A stretch of DNA of 64,000 nt, from the NCBI GenBank assembly GCA_930367215.1, contig OV884057.1:107037284-107101283 (forward strand). The letters are read 5' to 3'. Positions 21,930 to 33,934 of this stretch are shown in pieces. Under the pieces are notes generated by a model, which saw only the letters and a program-made list of their open reading frames with translations, had not been told where the DNA came from and made no database searches. This DNA comes from Pollenia angustigena. Taxonomy: Eukaryota; Arthropoda; Insecta; Diptera; Polleniidae. A program made the position numbers and the translations under genes. Each line of letters starts with the position of its first letter. The stretch's first letter is position 1.

Positions 21930-22690
21930 CTTGAGTAAAATATCATGATTCGTAATAGTTTAAGCCGAACTTAAATGATTTTCAGGAGGGTAATTTATAT
22001 TTTAGCCATGGTAAGTTATGAACCTGATTTCTGGTATTAAAAACATAAATTTCAATATATTTCAAAACAGCGGTGAAATTAGTTTTAGCGTTTACAGTGA
22101 ATTTTAGAAGGCTGCTTAATATGGGATCTAAGGTTTATAATAGACCGTATATCACAAAATTCATAAAAAAAATTTCAGGCCATATGAAACTAAGTTGGCA
22201 GAAATTTTACCACAATAAATATATCTGCTACCATTTTAGGCGTATTTAATTAATTTACCAGAGTGGGCTTATTATTGGGTCTATAGTAAATTATGGATCA
22301 TCACGAAATTTATAAGTGTGAGTAGTGAAGTATTCAATTTTATTCTGATATCATTATCTATTACGGTTTTAGGCGTATTTAACTGTTTTCCAGGAGAAGG
22401 GTTTATATAGGGCCTAGGGTATATTATGAACCGATCTTCACGAAATTTCACAATGTAATTTCTAGTCCTATAAAACTGTGTCCTGTCAAATTTTGTTATT
22501 ATAGCATTATTAATTACGGTTTTAGGCGTACTAAACTGTTTTCCGGGAGTAGGGTTTATATGGGGATCTTAACAAAATGTCACAGCGTCATTTCTAGTCC
22601 TATAAAACTGTAACGTGCAAAATTTGGTTACTAACCGAATATAATAACATAATACTTAAAATAATAACAAATACACAACAAAATAAAATG
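21930..22690 (+). repeat. Tandem monomers, 5' region of LINE copy B
   Basis: The same degenerate units as at 1-600, near-identical from 22083 onward and with one more unit visible upstream (about 21930-22082). Confidence 0.65.
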
Positions 22691-23094
22691 TAAAAAAACA
22701 TTTATAATTAACAGTGTGATTTCAGACTTCAATGTATAGTTCTAAGCTTCGAAGTCAAAACAATAACAAAAAAAGTTACAAACAACATAAGCAAAGAAAG
22801 CTACAACAAACATCAAATACTATGGATAATTCAACAGAAGTTCCTCTACCAAGTAGGGATGAAACGATACGAGTAAATACAAGTACATATTCGATACTTT
22901 TATATAAGTACCAAGTATTTTTGTAATCGATACTTAGCAACCGACTACCAAGTAGTATCGGTAAAAAAATACTCGGTATCGGTCAAAAGTAATCGTTTCA
23001 CTTTGGTATTGAAATAAATCTTAACTTTTTGATTATTTTCCAAAGCTGGAGCACCAGTAACGGTATAAAGAAACCGTTTGACCAGTAAACACCT

Positions 23095-23480
23095 ATAAAC
23101 CACATATCGTCTAGGTCCATTTCCTCAATATCTGGCTATAGGAAGTTCGTTATCATGTCGCGATAGCGAACACCATTCACGGTAATTGCTTGTCCGACCT
23201 CATTTTCGAAGAAGTACGGCCCGATAACACTGCCAGCCGCAGAACTTAATGGGCGAGCATGCACATATGTTTTCCCATTACCTACAGACCCGGTTTGCTG
23301 AAATTTGCGCACAATTCTCCTGATTGTGAAAACATTTGGACGGTTATATGCTGACCATGCGATGTGCACGAAATGCATTTTGATTGAACGCCCTTTTTCG
23401 AAAAAGGCTTTAACAATCTTAACGCGCTGCTCAATTGTGTACCTCTCAATGAAAGACGTTCTTAAATACTGAAACAAAGA
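23095..23480 (-). pseudogene. Mariner-like transposase fragment
   Basis: The minus-strand frame reads 'YTIEQRVKIVKAFFEKGRS', then 'FTIRRIVRKFQQTGSVGNGK', a helix-turn-helix DNA-binding start. It jumps to 'FENEVGQAITVNGVRYRDMI' and 'EEMDLDDMWF', part of the catalytic region seen in many insect mariner-related proteins. The middle is deleted and the sequence breaks off just before the catalytic D of the expected QDGA box. Dead copy; exact family uncertain. Confidence 0.6.
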
Positions 23481-23799
23481 AAGGTCAATTTAAGTTGCGC
23501 AAAAAACTTGACGCTAAGGTGATTCACAATTATTGTGGTTTATGGTTTAACCACCCTTTATTTTATATTTATCAATTTAAAAATATAATACATATTGACA
23601 TTGAAAATAAATTCATAGTAACATTGTTCATTTCTGGAATAAAAGGTAAATAAAAGGTTGTTATCCTGAACGTTCTATAAAATTTTGTTTCCTAAGATAA
23701 AAAAGATTTTTCGAAAGGAAATTGATACTTGGTGGTAAATTAAAGTGGTCTCAAACTTTACACTTTGTGTTTTGCACAAAAATTCTAATAGGTCGTAGT

Positions 23800-24912
23800 T
23801 AGGGTTGCCAGACGACCTGATATGGCCTGAATTAACCGTTTGTCCAGTTAAAAAGCTTTATTTAATTTTGAAAAATACCTTTTTTATTTATTTTTATTAT
23901 TGTTTAGAACAAATCCATATGCTAAGAAAAAATTGTTAGGAAACAATTTCTATTTTGTCGACAAACATTCCAATTAATGAGATAGAGATCCAGTTTTTCA
24001 AAAATGCGATAAAAATAACGTACAAACTTATATAAATTGATCTCGTTTGTTAGTCATGCCATCTAGCAATACATTTTGTGCATGCACTTGAGGTATTTCT
24101 GATAATCTTTATTCACAAGAATCCATTCATATGACCAAATAAAGGCTACTATTTTAATAATACTAAATTTTGATGCAAGTTACAAAATGTTTCAAATATT
24201 TTTGCTTACAACTAAAGTAATAGAGTTATTAAATTTTTCAAATAACAATACAAAAAAAAAAAAAAAATTCGAATTCGAGTGAAATCAAAATCGAAACGAT
24301 CCAGTGTTTAAAGTTAATTAAATAATTTTGTTTTATATACTTCATACTATGAGTACATCTTATCTTTATTAGAACTTACCTCAAAATAAAAAAACGACGG
24401 TAATTTAAACAAAAATTTAACTGGAAATCTCTATTAATTTCAATTTCACTCGATTTGTAACATGGCTGTTTATTTATGTACTTTTTCATTTGATTTAATT
24501 TAATATATACCAAGTTGAATTTATATAAACGGTGGCAGCAATTCTATAACAAAACAAAAAGCACGGAACAGTGATGTTAACGTCTCGAAATGTCAACTAT
24601 TTATAAATAATATACATATTATGAAACCAAAACAAATTGGTTCGAACTGTCAAAGTCAGTAAACTTTTCGCTGCCACTTGTAGCAAATTCGCCCTGATTA
24701 TAATTTTGTAATATGATATAAGACTAAATTTAAAGTGTTACGTTTCTTTGCTCTTTAAATTTTTTTTTATTGCAAAATAAAAAAAAAAAAAATCAATTTT
24801 ATATTTTCTTATAGTTAAGTACTTTTTCAAATTTTCCAGTAATTTTTTTTTTTAAATCCAGGTGAATTTTTCTATTGTCCAGTTATTTGACTTTTGATAT
24901 CTGGCAACCCTA
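23800..24912. mobile_element. hAT-type element (TAGGGTTGCCAGA), nested
   Basis: Ends TAGGGTTGCCAGA / TCTGGCAACCCTA, flanked by the 8-bp direct repeat GTCGTAGT (23792-23799, 24913-24920). Subterminal CCAGTTA-type repeats. No coding region. Its ends resemble those of the element at 43461-44880. Confidence 0.85.
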
Positions 24913-24924
24913 GTCGTAGTTCTA

Positions 24925-25077
24925 ATGCTGGGTACACACAGTGCAACCTACATGGAAACTGTTTCAATGCAACCTCAAAATATCAAAGCGTTTTGATGTG
25001 TATGCAATCTGAAATGAATGAAAATGAATTTAATTCACTGGATTGCGTAAACGTGTTGCATAGTGTGTACCCAGCAT
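24925..25077. mobile_element. TA-flanked MITE
   Basis: Inverted ends ATGCTGGGTACACAC / GTGTGTACCCAGCAT with TA on both sides (24923-24924, 25078-25079); 153 bp. Confidence 0.7.
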
Positions 25078-26149
25078 TATTGTATTGCACTAAAACACTA
25101 ATGATACAAACCGATTCAAGTACCGATACAAGTAACTAAGTATCGATACTTTTTTTTCGATACTAACTAGGTATCGATACTTTACGAGCGATACCACATC
25201 GAGTAAAAGTATCGATACCTTAGAGGTATCGTTTCATCCCTACTACCAAGACGTCTAAGAGAAATTACCCCAACACCTTTAATTGAGAATACACCGATTA
25301 CTCGTAGTCGTTCAAACGCAGAATCTCTTCATTTAAATAATGTTAACTCTCCGCTCAAGCTCATGCAAACTATAGATAAACGTTTTGAAAAGTTAACACA
25401 ACAATTACAAACATCCATACAAACAATGTTTCGCGAGTGTGAAGATCGTCTGCTAAGTGAGATAAATAAAAAGGGTGAGTTCCAAAACATCAGTTGCAAA
25501 GCAATTCGCTTTTTTAAGTGCTTTCTACCAAGCAACCGTGAAAAATTTTACAATGTTATCTGTACCAAAGTTCACTAAAAACAATATCGATGCGTACACG
25601 ATAATCAAACTAGATATAGTTAAACTATATGATACTTTTTTGACTTTGACTGCAAAGTATTATGATGTTTAGGAACTCAGCCAAACTTTAAGAGTATTTA
25701 AAATGAACTGCATAGTGTTACCGAAAGAGTTGAAAAATTGGAAACAGTTGCGGTTAACATAAAAGTTATGCAAGATGAAATAAACGCTTTAAAATATAAA
25801 GTTAAACTACAAGAAAATGTGAACGTTGCCAGTGAATTAAGATAAAATGAAATTCCCTATAAGCCCAATGAAAATTTATTAAAAATTTTTGATCAAATCT
25901 GCAATACTATTAATACAAAGGTTCCTGCAATTAAAACGATTTATCGGCTACAAAATCATAACAACAAACAAAAAACAGACTCGCGAGATGCGATAATAAT
26001 TGTAAAGTTTTGGTCCCCATATGACAAAAACTATTTTTTTAAAACCTTATCTAATTGGCGTAAAACTAATCCACGGTTTTTATTTACGTTGAGGGATATT
26101 GGTGAAAATTCTGACAATAAGTTTTATGTCAATGAAAACCTTACGTCTA

Positions 26150-27122
26150 CACAGAAAAAATTATTTTTCCAATTCAAACAAAAAATTTGTAGAATCAAAC
26201 AATTTTTTGTCTGAAATCGGTCCTATAAACAAATTCGCATATTCAAACAATTTATTTGCATTTTGTTTATTGAAAAAAACCACTGATTTTTTCAAACAAA
26301 TAACTTAACTGAATCAAACAAAAAGTTTACTGAAATTCATATACTAAATTTCAAAATAAAAAAAACAGGTTTTTGCACAAGCAATGATGCGCACACAAGC
26401 AGGCACTGTATTAGAAGATGATGGCAGAGAGAGCAGAGCGGCCGGCTGGCTTTGAGACACATTTTTTTGTTGGAATAATTTTTGAACGAAGTTCTTTTTT
26501 TATACACACAATGTTTTTCGTCATCACTCACTGTTGCTGTATCCTTTCCTTTGCTAATGAAGAAGAAATGTAACCCAAAAACGGCGACAGACAGACTCGA
26601 TATGTTTTTCGTCATCATTATATTTTTGTATTTGATGTATTAAAGCAAACTGTTTGAAAAAATTGAATACGGGATTTTGGTTTTTTTTTTAACCAACTTT
26701 GAAACCAACCAAAAATTTATTTTGTTTCTTATAATGTTGTTGTTGTTTCTGTTGTTTAAAAAGAGTGAAACGTTTTTTACCTGCTATTTTTTTTTTTTTT
26801 TTTTTTTACTTCAAACCTCTTCATCTTTCTTACTGTTGTACTTTTTTAAAGTGTCCAAAAATAGACTGTATGTTTTTTGTTGTAGTTCTTATATTTCACA
26901 TTAGGAAGTGTTGCTTACGATCAAATAAAAAATGCAAAAAGACGACAACATTAAAAAGCGTTTAATATTTCATACAAAATTATGAAAACTTGAAACATTT
27001 TTGTTGGTTAAATAAAAATCAAACAAAAATTTTAATTGAATCAGTAAAAAAATTTGTAGAAATTAAAAAAATTTTCAAACAAGCGTTTGTTTGAAAATAA
27101 TTCGGCAATAATTTTTTCTGTG
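26150..27122. mobile_element. TA-flanked TIR element, copy B
   Basis: The same insertion as 1675-2680, at the identical ORF1 position, with small indels. It was therefore present before the LINE was duplicated. TA is present at 26148-26149 and 27123-27124. Confidence 0.75.
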
Positions 27123-27281
27123 TACTATGTAAATGGTACATAATTTACATATTCCCCAAAAAACTTCTTTCTAAATAAGGCTCTTTGTGTCAGTTAACCG
27201 TCTTATTATGTTGGTATTTAGGTTGAATTCGCCCCAAAAATCTCAAAAATTTGTCTGTAAAAACTATAGTGTTTGGGCTTA

Positions 27282-27597
27282 AAGGCAGAATTAGTCTTGA
27301 CTTTCTGTTCTGTTACGAATCAGCAGACTTGTTTTTGTTATTAAAAAACCTATGAAATTGATTAGTTTTTCTGTTCTGTTGCGGTTCAGTTTCTTAAAAT
27401 CAAAAACTTTTTAAGTAATTGTAAGTAACAGCAAAATAAATAATAAAAAATACATATTTATATTGAAATAAACTGTTTTTGATTTTAAGAATTCATAAAT
27501 TGCTGATAAGTTACTACGGAAAAAGTAACTGTTACAATTTCGTAACAGAACGGCACGGAACAGCACAGAAACAGAAAGTAAAGACTAACTGAGCCTT
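27282..27597. mobile_element. MITE (AAGGCAGAATTAGTC end)
   Basis: Inverted arms AAGGCAGAATTAGTCTTGAC and the complement of ACTAACTGAGCCTT, with repeated TTTCTGTTCTGTTACG-like motifs, flanked by TA. A related fragment without ends is at 33207-33312. Confidence 0.6.
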
Positions 27598-27679
27598 TAC
27601 CGATTATAATTTTAGAATTGTTTTTATTAAATGGTACTGATAATAAATTTAAATTGTTGAATATTTGGTTTTATAATAA

Positions 27680-27797
27680 GCAGTTTTAAATTTTGTGGGC
27701 ATATTTTTAACAGTTTTCAGGGCATATTTTTAAGTTTTTACTGCATATTTAATGCGCATAAAACCCTTCATTTAGAGCATATTTCTGGTTTCCCTGG
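27680..27797. mobile_element. Solo end with GCATATTT repeats
   Basis: Several GGGCATATTTTTA-like motifs lead to an end reading GGTTTCCCTG (complement CAGGGAAACC), a hAT-like terminus. No partner end was found. Confidence 0.35.
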
Positions 27798-27824
27798 TTA
27801 TAACGTTTGTTTTTTAAAACTAAA

Positions 27825-28083
27825 GGCCTAACCATAATTTGCATAGCCTTGCTTAACCTACTGTCAAAAATTGGCAAAAAGTCTCTCAAATGTATTAAAA
27901 AAAAAAACAAAATCAAAAAACATTTGATTCCGTACGGAATGTGCGATCCGTTTCGCACTTTGCTTAAGCAAATGACAGTTTCATAAAACTTAAAGTTTCT
28001 TTAAGCCAATATGGTTTGCCTCATAAGATTGACATGAATCCGACATTTGCTTAAGCCAACTTAAGCACATTACGGTTGGGCAT
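27825..28083. mobile_element. MITE (GGCCTAACC end)
   Basis: Facing arms GGCCTAACCATAATTTGC and the complement of GCACATTACGGTTGGGC, with GCTTAAG motifs between them. Target duplication not resolved. Confidence 0.45.
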
Positions 28084-28204
28084 TAAAAGACGTTTTAATT
28101 ATACATATTTTATGGAATCCAGAATAACTGTTTTATTTTCGCGTTAGAAACGGAAACTAAATGTAGATTTATCAATGTGAACACATATTTTGACGTCTTT
28201 TTGA

Positions 28205-28490
28205 GAGAGCGGCGGACTAGTTATTTTTAATGCACTTCTACAATATGGGTATCAAATGAAAGGGCTTAATAAGAATATCTCGAAAAATGAAGTGGTCACT
28301 CTAAATCAAATTTGGCGGGCACACACAACATGGCGGACTAATTATTTTAAATCAACTTCTACAATACGGGTATCAAATGAAAGGGCTTGCTAAGAACAAC
28401 ACAAAAATAAAGTGGTACTCTTAATTCAATTTGGCGGTCACACACAATATGGCGGACAAGTTATTATTAATGCACTTCTACAACACAAAT
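28205..28490. repeat. Tandem repeat, about 120-bp period, 2.5 units
   Basis: Units begin with GGCGGACTAGTTATT-like sequence (about 28211, 28333, 28453) and contain GGGTATCAAATGAAAGGGCTT. A dispersed repeat type common in flies (from memory). Confidence 0.7.
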
Positions 28491-28790
28491 ACACTACCAG
28501 ACTATTATATTATATTTTCTTGTTACATTTTACCTTAGCTTTCCTTTGGAAAGCAATGAGGTATATTGTATGTAACAAGAAAATACAATATAATAGTCTG
28601 GTAGCGTATAAAGTCATTTCTGAAAAATTGAAGGAATAGGACTATTACAAACAGCTTTATAAAATATATAACTAAAATTTAGCTCATAGAATAAATTCGA
28701 AAAATAAAAAAATGTTGAATATAATATGAAGTAACCTTCGGAAAGAAATAATTCCCAGTTTCTATTTGTTAAAATTGTTGAGTTAAATAC
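28491..28790. repeat. Family X repeat with terminal hairpin, copy 2
   Basis: Arms at 28491-28527 and 28571-28607 are inverted copies of ACACTACCAGACTATTATAT, with CTTTCCTTTGGAAAG in the loop. The flank runs on to TTCGGAAAGAAATAATTCCC, as in the LTR insert at 20806. Confidence 0.55.
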
Positions 28791-28889
28791 ATTCAATTTA
28801 TAAAGTATCACTATCCAGTGTGACACAAAGAATGCTGACGAAGGCCGTAGCAGGCCAGAAAATGCATTACATTCTGCTGGTGTCTAATA

Positions 28890-29100
28890 ATTGTAAATTT
28901 TTCTGTACATAAAATATACCTCATTGCTTTCCAAAGGAAAGCTAAGGTAAAATGTAACAAGAAAATACAATATAATAGTCTGGTAGTGTATAAAGTCATT
29001 TCTGAAAAATTGAAGGAATAGGACTATTACAAAAAGCTTTATAAAATAAATAACTGAAATTTAGCTCATAGAATAAATTCGAAAAATAAAAAAATGTTGA
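28890..29100. repeat. Family X repeat, copy 3
   Basis: Carries the same loop (reverse of 28528-28570), GTAACAAGAAAATACAATAT and the following block as copy 2, about 200 bp. Confidence 0.5.
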
Positions 29101-29664
29101 ATATAAAAGCAATAAAATTAATTTTCTTCTTTCTTCCATTTTCACACACTTTTATAAAAAAAACTTATAGTTTGCTAACTGTGCTGCCACTTTGTATAAT
29201 CGTTTACATCTGTAAACCATATGGTAGCTTTGTTTGTCCGGACAAATTTTCCGAGATGGGTGAATCGTTCTGCAGAACACTCTCTGTAAAAAAATTATTG
29301 TCCGGTCAAAAATATGGTTCGGAACGCATGGGTGAATCGAGCTTTACTGTCAAAGTCAGCAGGCTTTTTCCCCCCAAGTGTAGTGAATTCGCATTGGTAT
29401 CATATGACCGAGTTGTATGCTTTTTTATTTGTTTAATTTAATTAATTTATTTAGTAATAATTTAATAATAATAATAATATATTGATAATTTGTTTTACAA
29501 ATTACACATTTTAACTAATAATTCCCAAAAGAAATTTATTGTCTTTTTTACATGCGGTTACGCTTTTTTAATGTTTACCAAAAACTAACTTCAAATAATT
29601 CCGATAAACATCAAAAAAAAAATATTGTGAGAGAGAAGTAGAATGACCTTCTGTGTTTGTACGT

Positions 29665-29745
29665 TACACGAAGGAACAACGTATTTTTGTTATTAAAACA
29701 TTTTTTGAAAATGGCAAAAGTTTTCAAGATATAGTTAGGAAACAA
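29665..29745 (+). pseudogene. Relic of a helix-turn-helix transposase start
   Basis: One frame reads 'YTKEQRIFVIKTFFENGKSF', then 'QDIVRK', the same domain type as at 23410-23480. No more of the gene follows. Sequence from 29745 to 30520 otherwise shows nothing I can name. Confidence 0.5.
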
Positions 29746-30524
29746 TAAATCTTAGTTCAAAAATCGTATTATTTCTGGCAGAGGAGAGTCAGATATTTAC
29801 CATTGACAACAGTTTATTGAAAAACGTGATCATTAGGGGAGTCGCTTTACCGACATATTTTTTTTTTAACCGGAACCTATTTGTAATAAACTAAAATAAA
29901 ATATTTTCAATATCTCAAAAAACTTTAAATTAAAATGATACTTAAATTTTGGACACCCTTTAAAAGCAGACTTGAATACTTTGGAGTAAGTAGGTAAGAG
30001 CCAGCCATTTGGACTTAAAAATATCGAGGATATTTGTATTAAGAGTACCGTCAACGCTAATGAAGAGATACTTATTTTATTAAGACTTTTCATTATTTAA
30101 TTCGAAGTTAAATAATATGAAAAATGGAAGAAACGATACTGTTTTTGTAAAAAAATGTGTAAACTTTGTGAGATTTCATGTTAATTCATGAAAAGTAAAA
30201 TATTGTATATATCAATGTTAGTATTTTTAATACTAATAATTATAATAAAATAAAAGCATAGAGGAAAATTAAACCATCAACAGCGTTAACAATGCACTAA
30301 TATATTAATGTCTTAGATAGATATATGTCGGAGGCAATAAAGAGGTATTTTGTGCAGTTTTTATATCTCACCACGTCAGGTTTAGGCTACGTATGAAGCC
30401 AACTACCCTGCCTGGTGTAAGATCATAAATTTCACTCCAGTTAATAGGCTAGTAAGTAGCCTACATTAATGTCTCAATTTACTATATAAAAACAAACAAT
30501 AACATTTGCACAAATTGTTAAAAG

Positions 30525-30862
30525 CAGGGTTGTGGAGTAGAAGTTGAAGAGTCGGAGTTGAGGTTTTTGTACCGGAGGCGGATTCAAAAACTCGCGGCTT
30601 CAATATTTTTCGGAATAAAAAATTAAAAAAATTCTTCGAAATTGGCGATGCAATATTTAAAATATCGATTTGAAATTTTTAAATAATAATTATCTTGCTA
30701 TATTTAACCATTAAGCATTAAAAAAAAGAGTTTAAAGTCAAATAAGGACAAGTCTCATATACATTTCGCATCAATGTAATAGTAGGAGTCTGAGTCGGAC
30801 TTAACAAATTTCAGCGGTTGGAGTCGGAGTTAGAACTATTTTTTGACGACTCCACAGCCCTG
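30525..30862. mobile_element. hAT-like MITE (CAGGGTTGTGGAGT end)
   Basis: Ends CAGGGTTGTGGAGT / complement CAGGGCTGTGGAGT, with GAGTCGGAGTT repeats near both ends. I see no matching 8-bp flanks (GTTAAAAG against GGCTCTGT), so assignment rests on the ends only. 30863-31195 holds nothing recognised. Confidence 0.5.
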
Positions 30863-31203
30863 GGCTCTGTTTCTCAAAACTACAAGTTACAAATCTACAA
30901 GTAAAATATATTAAAAAAGCAATAATTTTACAATTTTTGTTTCAAAATTAACAATTTTAATATTTTTTAATATAAAATAAGCTTAAGCGACATTATTTTC
31001 AAGTTTCGTTTTTTTTTAATAAATGACTTTATTGGCAACACCTGCATCATCTCCCTAAATGTCATGGTCATATAAGGTACCGTTACGATTTTAAAGCAAA
31101 AACAATTTTATCGTAAGCGACAACTTTCAAACAAACGAAATAAAATAAATATATTTTATTTCGTATATGTTATTGTCGCTTAAGCTTTTTTTGCGGTTAT
31201 GAC

Positions 31204-33129
31204 CAGGGTTGCCGAACATGGTCTTTTCCGACCAAATTTGGTCGGATGTTTTTGGTTTGGTCGGATGGTAGGCCAAACCTAATTTTGGTCGGTTTTAGAA
31301 AATTGGACGGATAGCAGATAATTACAAATCTCATAGCTTTTTTACCAAACACAAACATTTTTTTTTTTTTTTTTATTGTTGATGAAACTATGGATATGGC
31401 ATTGATATTACGTTAGGAGCAAGTTACTTTGACGGTGTTAGTTTTATAAAGGATAGTCTTGTCATCTTATTCGAGCTTACCAAGTCAGATGCCGTTTAAA
31501 TTTTTCTTCTTATAAAAAACTTTTTATCAACAAACAATATTCCTATACAAAATTTGATGGGATTGGCAACAAACTGCGCTTACGCCAGCCACTGGAACTG
31601 TTGGAAAGCTTATCGATGTCGAACGTAGACTTCGTTCGCTTAAATTACATGTAAAACAAAGACAATATTGTATAATTTGTTTTCGTTTTAAATGCAAGTT
31701 AAACGAACGAAGTCTTCGTTCAGAAATGGATGAACAGGCAGTTAATCTTACTTAGCATTGCAAAAAATATTAAGGTTCTTTGTGGTAATATTTAAAGTTT
31801 TTTCACATAGTCCTTAAAGAATTTCAGAAATTCTGTTCTGTATTAGGTGTTTTTTATACAAGATGGACTTCTTAAATGAAGATGTTGTAAGAATCGTAGA
31901 ACAGTGGGATGCTTTGATACTGTATTTTGAAACATAGTTTTATAAAGGCAATGGTATAAGAGCCGCAGAACTTGCAGAAAGTATGGATGAGTTCCAAAAC
32001 TGAGCAAGTTATCAACGCGTATACAATAATCCAAATAAGCATTGTAAAACTCTTTGATACATTTTTTACGTTGTCTGCAAGGTATTAGGATGTATTGGAG
32101 ATCAGCCTATGTGTTATAAAGTTTAATACTTTTTTTATAAATTGTACAAACTTAAGTAAAAATAATTTGATTCATATTTTATTAGTTGTCTTTATGTGTT
32201 ATTGCATACGATCAATGAATTATCAAAGTTATTTACGGGAATACAAAATTTACTATTAAGATTTTTGTATGACGTGCTTAATTCCCAATTTTCCATATTT
32301 GATAAATACACCGAAATTTATTGTTGAGGGAAAGCTAGCCTCTATGAGCATTTCACTGGTTGCTTAGGCCAGATCATCAGGAAACCGTTTCCAAAGATTT
32401 TAGAAAAGCTAAAAATATTATACAAATAAAACCCTAAAGCGAACAAGAATTTTAAACACTCAAAGTCTTACTTGTAACAATATCAAAGCTTAAACAAAAC
32501 ACCAACAATAAACAGTGAGTTTATCTTTTCTTACATCCTTACATTATTCTAGTTTATAAGCGCTATTAAATGAATTTGTATATATACATTTTATTGAAGT
32601 TAATCGTTACCAGCAAATAAACTTTTAATAAAACTAGGGGTTACGTGTAGGACGTTAAAAATTTATTAGGTGTGAACATAGGCTTCGTTTTTTGTTTTTA
32701 CTATAATTACATACAAAAAAAAAATAATATGTAGATTTATAGCTTAATCCAATAAAAATTATACTTTTTATCAAAAATACATATACATACATATCGTCAT
32801 ATAAAATGAAAAAGAGAATATGTTCATTTTAAGAAAAAGAGAGATAGCTTAATAAAAAAGCAGCTATTGTGATTATAACAACGGGGTTTTCTGGTTAATA
32901 TCGTTAACACATTACGCATGATTGACGCTATCCTGAAAAACTGTTTTTGTTATCTCAGCCGTATCAATACTGAAATTTTTTTAAAAATTATGACAGGCCC
33001 TTTTGCATTTTTAAGACGATATAAATTATATAAATTTAAATATTTAAAAAATTTGGTCGGTTTCAAAAGATTTTGGTTGGTTTTGCAGACAATTTTGGTC
33101 GGATAAAAATTTTTCAAACGGCAACTCTG
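31204..33129 (+). mobile_element. hAT element (CAGGGTTGCCG) with transposase relic
   Basis: Ends CAGGGTTGCCG / complement CAGAGTTGCCG, flanked by the 8-bp direct repeat GTTATGAC (31196-31203, 33130-33137). GGTCGG motifs are repeated near both ends (31235-31295, 33055-33105). Contains a short transposase relic at 31863-32107. Confidence 0.85.
31863..32107 (+). pseudogene. hAT transposase relic
   Basis: From ATG 31863 the frame reads 'FLNEDVVRIVEQWDALILYF' and, past a TAG, 'GNGIRAAELAESM'. This matches the region before the dimerisation domain in ZMYM/SCAND3-like hAT transposases. From 31985 the sequence continues as the 'AYTII...IVKLFDTFFTL' segment that also occurs inside the LINE ORF1 at 1117-1206. 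Most of the transposase is missing. Confidence 0.5.
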
Positions 33130-33206
33130 GTTATGACTCTAATAGTGTCTTAACTCAATATTTTTATTTTTCAGTTAAAAAAAAAAAATTCGTAAATCAT
33201 TTATCA

Positions 33207-33312
33207 TTGTGAAATTAATAAGTTTTTCTGTTCTGTTGCGGCCCAATCTGTTACAATTAAAATCTTGTTAAGTAATTTGAAGTGACAGCAAACTAAATAA
33301 TAAAAAATACAT
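33207..33312. repeat. Fragment of the 27282-27597 MITE
   Basis: Matches 27350-27455 over about 100 bp (TTTTTCTGTTCTGTTGCGG, then ATAATAAAAAATACATAT). No ends preserved. Confidence 0.55.
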
Positions 33313-33934
33313 ATGGTTAATTCCATAACAATTCGACCAAGAGTCGATTTTAATGAAATTTGGTGAGAAGGCTCCCTTTATCTTATAAGGAACATATATG
33401 AAAGAAAAAAATTATAAATTTTTTTTTTAAGTTTTTTCATATTCAAAATGTCATAATTTCGCCGAATTAGCCGAATGTGTTAAGCTTATTTCTTCAATAT
33501 CTCGAAAACTACTTTACATACGAAGATAATTTGTATGTAATTTTTAAGAGAATACTTGGGGCTACAAACAATATATTTTATATTATTTCTAAAGCACTTT
33601 TTGAATGATATCTCATTTTAAAGCTTATTTCTAACACTAATGACGAAAAATAATTAGAAATTGAAAAATTAATATTTTCATTGATAAAGGATTCGTACGG
33701 GCAAAAAGTTAACGATGATCATGTCATTACCTCTTACATTGTATTCAAAGAAGTATTATAAAAGCATTTAAACATACATATGTATGTAAATATGTATGAT
33801 ATATATTATGATTTCTATTATTTTTATACTTTTAATAAAATGTATTGAAGTTACTAAAATTTCTATTAATTATTTTCATTTTATGTTACCAAAATGACAA
33901 CTAACGGTGCGAAATATTCGCACGGGTCATCTAG
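33313..33934 (+). mobile_element. Helitron-like 3' end (left boundary approximate)
   Basis: A hairpin GTGCGAAATATTCGCAC is followed by GGGTCATCTAG at 33924-33934 and then T, the usual hairpin plus CTAG terminus of Helitrons. The upstream block (GACCAAGAGTCGATTTTAAT onwards) is probably its body. No Rep/helicase gene; start not defined. Confidence 0.5.

Larger units (their letters stand above)
22854..25242. mobile_element. hAT-type element (TAGGGATGAAACG) with nested insertions
   Basis: Perfect inverted ends TAGGGATGAAACGATAC / GTATCGTTTCATCCCTA, flanked by the 8-bp direct repeat CTACCAAG (22846-22853, 25243-25250). Copy A of the host LINE (768-775) has a single CTACCAAG, a clean empty site. 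Subterminal regions repeat ATCGATAC/GTATCGAT. Inside are a transposase fragment of another family (23095-23480), a second hAT element (23800-24912) and a small MITE (24925-25077). No hAT transposase of its own. Confidence 0.9.
22732..26149 (+). pseudogene. LINE ORF1, copy B, split by a hAT element
   Basis: Nearly identical to copy A (654-1674), with the same stops, the same 1000-1206-type insert (here about 25475-25681) and the same TA element following at 26150. The hAT element at 22854-25242 interrupts it within the codons for L-P-R. Copy A serves as the empty site. Unlike copy A, no LINE sequence continues after the TA element: the match ends at 27124-27125, so the rest of ORF1 and all of ORF2 are missing. 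Confidence 0.7.

Noticed and set aside
26677..26965. Phe/Leu-rich frames as genes
   Set aside because: They are produced by long T-tracts within the TA-flanked element and are not conserved in copy A.
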